DNA from: JBLHKW01 sp047618565
GTDB lineage: Bacteria > Planctomycetota > UBA1135 > GCA-002686595
Direction: 5' to 3'
NCBI GenBank assembly: GCA_047618565.1
Contig: JBLHKW010000194.1
Location: forward strand, 1 to 7,977
DNA: 7,977 bases
The notes beneath the pieces were generated by a model. The model searched no databases and had not been told where the DNA came from. It saw only the letters and a program-made list of their open reading frames with translations. Of the stretch, positions 7,756 to 7,977 are shown piece by piece; positions within the stretch are counted from its first letter, which is position 1; each line of letters starts with the position of its first letter. The translations under genes were made by a program, and so were the position numbers.

Positions 7756-7795
7756 TCCTCGGCCTGTGGTTCCTCTGCATCTACTTCCTCGGCCT
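7756..7795 (+). repeat. Direct repeat with 30-bp spacing
   Basis: TCCTCGGCCT appears at 7756-7765 and 7786-7795. The bases around both copies are also similar (CTA five bases before each, GG two bases after each), which suggests an old imperfect 30-bp tandem duplication. Confidence 0.5.
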
Positions 7796-7825
7796 CGGGA
7801 TCTGGAGCAAAAATCGGGCCCGTCT

Positions 7826-7901
7826 CCGCCTTTGCCCCGCCACCCCCGGCGTCGGCACCCAAAGGGTGCTACCGACGCCGGCGGTGACGGGGCAAAGGCG
7901 G
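7826..7901. repeat. Long near-perfect hairpin (76 nt, 33 paired positions)
   Basis: Arms pair in four stretches: 7826-7839 with 7888-7901 (14 bp), 7841-7844 with 7883-7886 (4 bp), 7846-7855 with 7872-7881 (10 bp) and 7856-7860 with 7864-7868 (5 bp). The loop is AAA (7861-7863). The only interruptions are two single mismatches and a 3-nt bulge (7869-7871). On the minus strand ATTTTT follows about 11 nt after the base, so it may terminate a leftward gene beyond the window edge. A REP- or MITE-like element is the alternative. Confidence 0.75.
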
Positions 7902-7977
7902 GCCGGGACACGAGAACCGAGGATGGGGCACGGTGGGAATGTGCGCCGGAATTCGCAAACTGGCAATAGGTGGCGTT

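Larger units (their letters stand above)
7646..7977. other. Gene-free region upstream of the selenoprotein gene
   Basis: These 332 bp hold no gene that I can support. Open frames cross it, one running off the window edge on the minus strand and another encoding an acidic NDP-repeat peptide, but they lack a good start and any recognisable domain. It contains a long near-perfect hairpin, a G-run tract and short direct repeats, listed separately. No convincing -35/-10 pair for the selenoprotein gene is visible, and only a weak AGG lies before its ATG. A T5 run on the minus strand (7813-7809) sits 12 nt past the hairpin base. Confidence 0.6.

Noticed and set aside
7650..7862. Minus-strand 70-residue acidic, NDP-repeat peptide
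   Set aside because: It starts only at TTG inside the long hairpin, has low-complexity composition from DNA repeats, and shows no recognisable domain.
7826..7901. Integron attC site or CRISPR repeat
   Set aside because: No GTTRRRY/RYYYAAC core sites flank the hairpin, and there are no regularly spaced repeats with unique spacers.

Overview
This is a GC-rich bacterial window with densely packed genes in three blocks. The repertoire is an antiquitin-type aldehyde dehydrogenase, an EttA-type translation factor, a TMTC-like polytopic TPR protein, a NUDIX hydrolase, a GNAT acetyltransferase and an EF-hand lipoprotein carrying a selenocysteine deiodinase-like domain. Together these would suit a Gram-negative, probably marine or myxobacteria/planctomycete-like organism. 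That taxonomic guess is inference only; no rRNA or other phylogenetic marker is present.

Layout. Block 1 (minus strand, 3505 to 282): ALDH7/antiquitin-family dehydrogenase, then a membrane protein with C-terminal TPRs whose TTG start overlaps the dehydrogenase stop. Block 2 (plus strand, 3648 to 5919): ettA followed 4 nt later by a NUDIX hydrolase. Blocks 1 and 2 diverge from a 142-bp spacer holding an 8-bp inverted repeat. Block 3 (minus strand, 7645 to 5929): the selenoprotein gene followed 10 nt later by a GNAT acetyltransferase. Blocks 2 and 3 converge with only 9 nt between stop codons, and both stops lie in the arms of one small hairpin.

The main discovery is the gene at 7645-6398. Ordinary gene calling would split it at an in-frame TGA (6811-6809) into a 278-residue EF-hand protein and a downstream fragment starting at a GTG. 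Read through, the TGA sits in the motif GSYT-Sec-PPF, the active-site signature of iodothyronine deiodinases. The downstream part has the rest of that fold (YLREAH, RLYLIGKDG, GGPGPFGFDPE). A compact hairpin with a GGUC apical loop begins 22 nt after the TGA, as expected of a bacterial SECIS element. The product is a 415-residue predicted lipoprotein with up to five EF-hand loops and a C-terminal Sec thioredoxin-fold domain.

The 332 bp upstream of the selenoprotein gene contain no convincing gene. They hold a near-perfect long hairpin (7826-7901), a G-run tract that makes the selenoprotein leader C-rich and G-poor, and short tandem repeats. No selA, selB, selC or selD is present; if the reading is right, they must lie elsewhere in the genome.
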